Shown here piece by piece: positions 14,994 to 16,369 of a stretch of 16,369 nt of DNA. The position numbers and the translations under genes are program-made. How positions within the stretch are numbered: position 1 is the stretch's first letter; every line of letters starts with the position of its first letter. A model generated the notes under the pieces. That model searched no databases, was not told the DNA's origin, and saw nothing but the letters and a program-made list of their open reading frames with translations. Origin of the DNA: Enterococcus_G camelliae (GTDB lineage: Bacteria; Bacillota; Bacilli; Lactobacillales; Enterococcaceae); NCBI RefSeq assembly GCF_042685105.1, contig NZ_JBHUMO010000041.1, forward strand, positions 1 through 16,369. The letters run 5' to 3'.

Positions 14994-16001
14994 TTATGCT
15001 TCTTCCTTCAATAATCCTTTAAAAAGTCCAATCACAAACTCATTGGGGTTAAATGGTTCCAAATCTTCAATGCCTTCTCCTAGTCCGACCAACTTAACTG
15101 GCAAGTGCAATTCATTGCGAATGGCTAGAACAATCCCACCTTTGGCCGTACCATCCAATTTCGATAGTACCAACCCCGTTACATTTGTCGTTTCCTTAAA
15201 TTGCTTGGCTTGGACCATCGCATTTTGACCCGTAGTGGCATCCAGTACCAATAATACTTCATGCGGAGCGGAAGGCTCTTCGCGTTGGATGACACGTCGG
15301 ATTTTCTCCAGTTCATTCATTAAATTGACTTTGTTCTGCAAACGACCAGCCGTATCTATCAACAAGACGTCCACTTGCTCTTCCTTGGCTCGACGCATTG
15401 CATCAAATACTACTGCTGCCGGGTCGCCACCAGCTTTGCCTCTTACGACCTCAACACCTGCACGTTCGCCCCAAACAACCAATTGATCAATCGCACCTGC
15501 TCGAAAGGTATCGGCAGCTGCTAGGAGTACGCTTTTGCCTTCTTGTTTTAACTGAAATGCCAATTTACCGATGCTCGTTGTCTTCCCGACACCATTGACA
15601 CCAACAAAAAGCATGACCGTCAGTCCTTCTGGCTGGATGGCTAATTCATTGACTTCATCCATGCCTTCTACTTCATATAAATCAACTAATTTTTCGATAA
15701 TCGCATTTTGCACTTCCGCTGGTTTCTTCGCATTTCTTAACTTGACTTCTTGACGCAACGCTTCGGAAATCCGAATCGCCGTATCAAAACCAACATCGGC
15801 TCCAATCAAGGTTTCTTCTAATTCTTCAAAAAAATCTTCATCCACAGAACGGAAATTCGCAAATAATTCATTCATTCGTTCCCCAAAGGTTTTCCGTGTT
15901 TTTTCAAGACCTTTGTCGTATTTCTCTTGGACAGTCGTGTCTACTACCTCTTCTGAGGGTTCGCCAGTAAACGCACGTTTAATTTTATCAAAAAAGCCCA
16001 T
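14994..16001 (-). CDS. ftsY: Signal recognition particle receptor FtsY
   Basis: FtsY is the membrane-associated GTPase that docks the SRP-ribosome complex at the Sec translocon. The NG domain is complete: GVNGVGKTT (134-142, P-loop), DTFRAGA (164-170), DTAGR (216-220), SKLDG (280-284) and the closing GLGEGIEDLEPFNPNEFV. The acidic A domain is short and begins with the amphipathic MGFFDKIKRAF that fits a membrane-targeting helix. I start at the ATG at 15999-16001 (335 aa), which has GGGTGA just upstream and gives the usual MGFF start. A longer frame from 16043 adds 14 residues encoded in what may be insertion-element or junction sequence. In most Firmicutes smc lies directly upstream; here an IS200/IS605 element end does. 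Confidence 0.97.
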   Translation of the reverse strand: MGFFDKIKRAFTGEPSEEVVDTTVQEKYDKGLEKTRKTFGERMNELFANFRSVDEDFFEELEETLIGADVGFDTAIRISEALRQEVKLRNAKKPAEVQNAIIEKLVDLYEVEGMDEVNELAIQPEGLTVMLFVGVNGVGKTTSIGKLAFQLKQEGKSVLLAAADTFRAGAIDQLVVWGERAGVEVVRGKAGGDPAAVVFDAMRRAKEEQVDVLLIDTAGRLQNKVNLMNELEKIRRVIQREEPSAPHEVLLVLDATTGQNAMVQAKQFKETTNVTGLVLSKLDGTAKGGIVLAIRNELHLPVKLVGLGEGIEDLEPFNPNEFVIGLFKGLLKEEA

Positions 16002-16029
16002 CGTATCACCCGTTGCCAAAAATCTATAA

Positions 16030-16200
16030 ATATTTCTAACCAACTATAAAAGTTGTCAGATTTATGTTTATTTCCTGTTTCTACGTGTCCGATTTTGCCA
16101 CTTGCTCGCTACTCTCGTTTGCTATAACATTCCACAGGCGTTAATTCGGATACAACGAATCCTACATATCTACGTTTCTGTTTAAGTAGAAGCTCGTAGA
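16030..16200 (-). ncRNA. Possible omega-RNA (reRNA) region of the TnpB element
   Basis: In IS200/IS605 elements the guide RNA scaffold of TnpB is transcribed from the tnpB 3' end through the right end, with the guide coming from flanking DNA. This 170-base stretch occupies that position and orientation. The inference is positional only; I did not fold it or compare it with known omega-RNAs. If correct, the guide would derive from sequence at the ftsY leader. Confidence 0.35.
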
Positions 16201-16369
16201 TTAAGCACTGTAACTTGCTAAATTAAGACTTGCATTATAATCTCTATCCGCTGTATACCCGCATGCTTCACAGTGATAGGTGCGATCAGACAGTTTTAAG
16301 TCTACTTTTTTATGTCCACACTCATGGCATAATTTAGAACTTGGATAGAACGTATCAGCTTCTACTAAT
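16201..16369 (-). CDS. tnpB: TnpB (IS200/IS605-family RNA-guided nuclease), C-terminal fragment
   Basis: The minus strand from the window edge encodes about 55 residues ending at the TAA at 16201-16203. They include a zinc-ribbon with two CxxC pairs (LCHECGH, HCEACGY) and then DRDYNASLNLA, which carries the third RuvC catalytic aspartate of TnpB/OrfB proteins. TnpB is an RNA-guided DNA endonuclease ancestral to Cas12 that helps the element persist at donor sites. The gene's 5' part, and any tnpA, lie outside the window, so intactness cannot be judged. It reads in the same direction as ftsY, which starts about 200 bases downstream. Confidence 0.93.
   Translation of the reverse strand, partial: LVEADTFYPSSKLCHECGHKKVDLKLSDRTYHCEACGYTADRDYNASLNLASYSA

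Larger units (their letters stand above)
16025..16369 (-). mobile_element. Right end of an IS200/IS605-family element (partial)
   Basis: The stretch holds the 3' end of tnpB plus about 170 bases of non-coding sequence before the ftsY leader. Near its presumed end is a small hairpin, CAACT/AGTTG (about 16041-16055), of the kind that marks the right ends of these elements, whose single-strand transposase TnpA recognises hairpins rather than terminal inverted repeats. The precise boundary is not determined and the element continues beyond the window. Confidence 0.6.

Noticed and set aside
16002..16043. Longer start for FtsY at 16043
   Set aside because: The usual MGFF start with a GGGTGA ribosome binding site lies at 16001; the extension enters junction sequence near the IS end.
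1..16369. CRISPR arrays, tRNA genes, prophage or toxin-antitoxin modules
   Set aside because: No regularly spaced repeats, tRNA-like cloverleafs or matching gene pairs were seen anywhere in the window.

Overview
The window comes from a low-to-moderate GC Gram-positive bacterium, most likely Enterococcus or a close relative in Enterococcaceae. The reasons are the protein style (MutL with an endonuclease motif, a fused GshF, S4 without cysteines), AGGAGG-type ribosome binding sites with several GTG starts, and the ymdB-ricA-mutS-mutL order. The species assignment is inferred from memory of these families and was not tested by a search.

Layout, left to right. Positions 1-22 are the first bases of a 16S rRNA gene read on the minus strand. 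Its leader and two tandem strong promoters lie between it and mutL, and a perfect-palindrome terminator insulates it from mutL. Then comes a minus-strand operon transcribed ymdB, ricA-like, mutS, mutL: a cyclic-dinucleotide/RNA-turnover phosphodiesterase and a RicA/YlbF-family protein upstream of the two core mismatch-repair genes. A HAD phosphatase and a formate/nitrite-type channel follow, both minus. The rpsD gene (plus) carries a structured leader likely to be its S4 autoregulatory site. The bioY gene (plus) has a BirA-like operator over its promoter. A strong two-way terminator separates bioY from a compact minus-strand trio: HesB/YqkB-like protein, metallophosphoesterase, and a DUF1054 protein. 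Divergent from the trio is a DUF1694 (YueI-like) gene. A 99-base inverted-repeat structure separates that gene from the convergent gshF (complete glutathione synthesis in one polypeptide). A 300-base gap without a recognisable gene leads to ftsY. The right edge holds the 3' end of a tnpB gene of an IS200/IS605-family element lying immediately upstream of ftsY.

Most of the window is conserved core genome: DNA repair, ribosome synthesis, protein targeting and redox. I see no new multi-gene system. The parts most worth a second look are non-coding or junctional. They are the TnpB element and its probable omega-RNA abutting ftsY, the three-way-junction repeat between yueI and gshF, the rpsD leader with a hairpin over its ribosome binding site, and the uncharacterised HesB-like/phosphoesterase/DUF1054 cluster.
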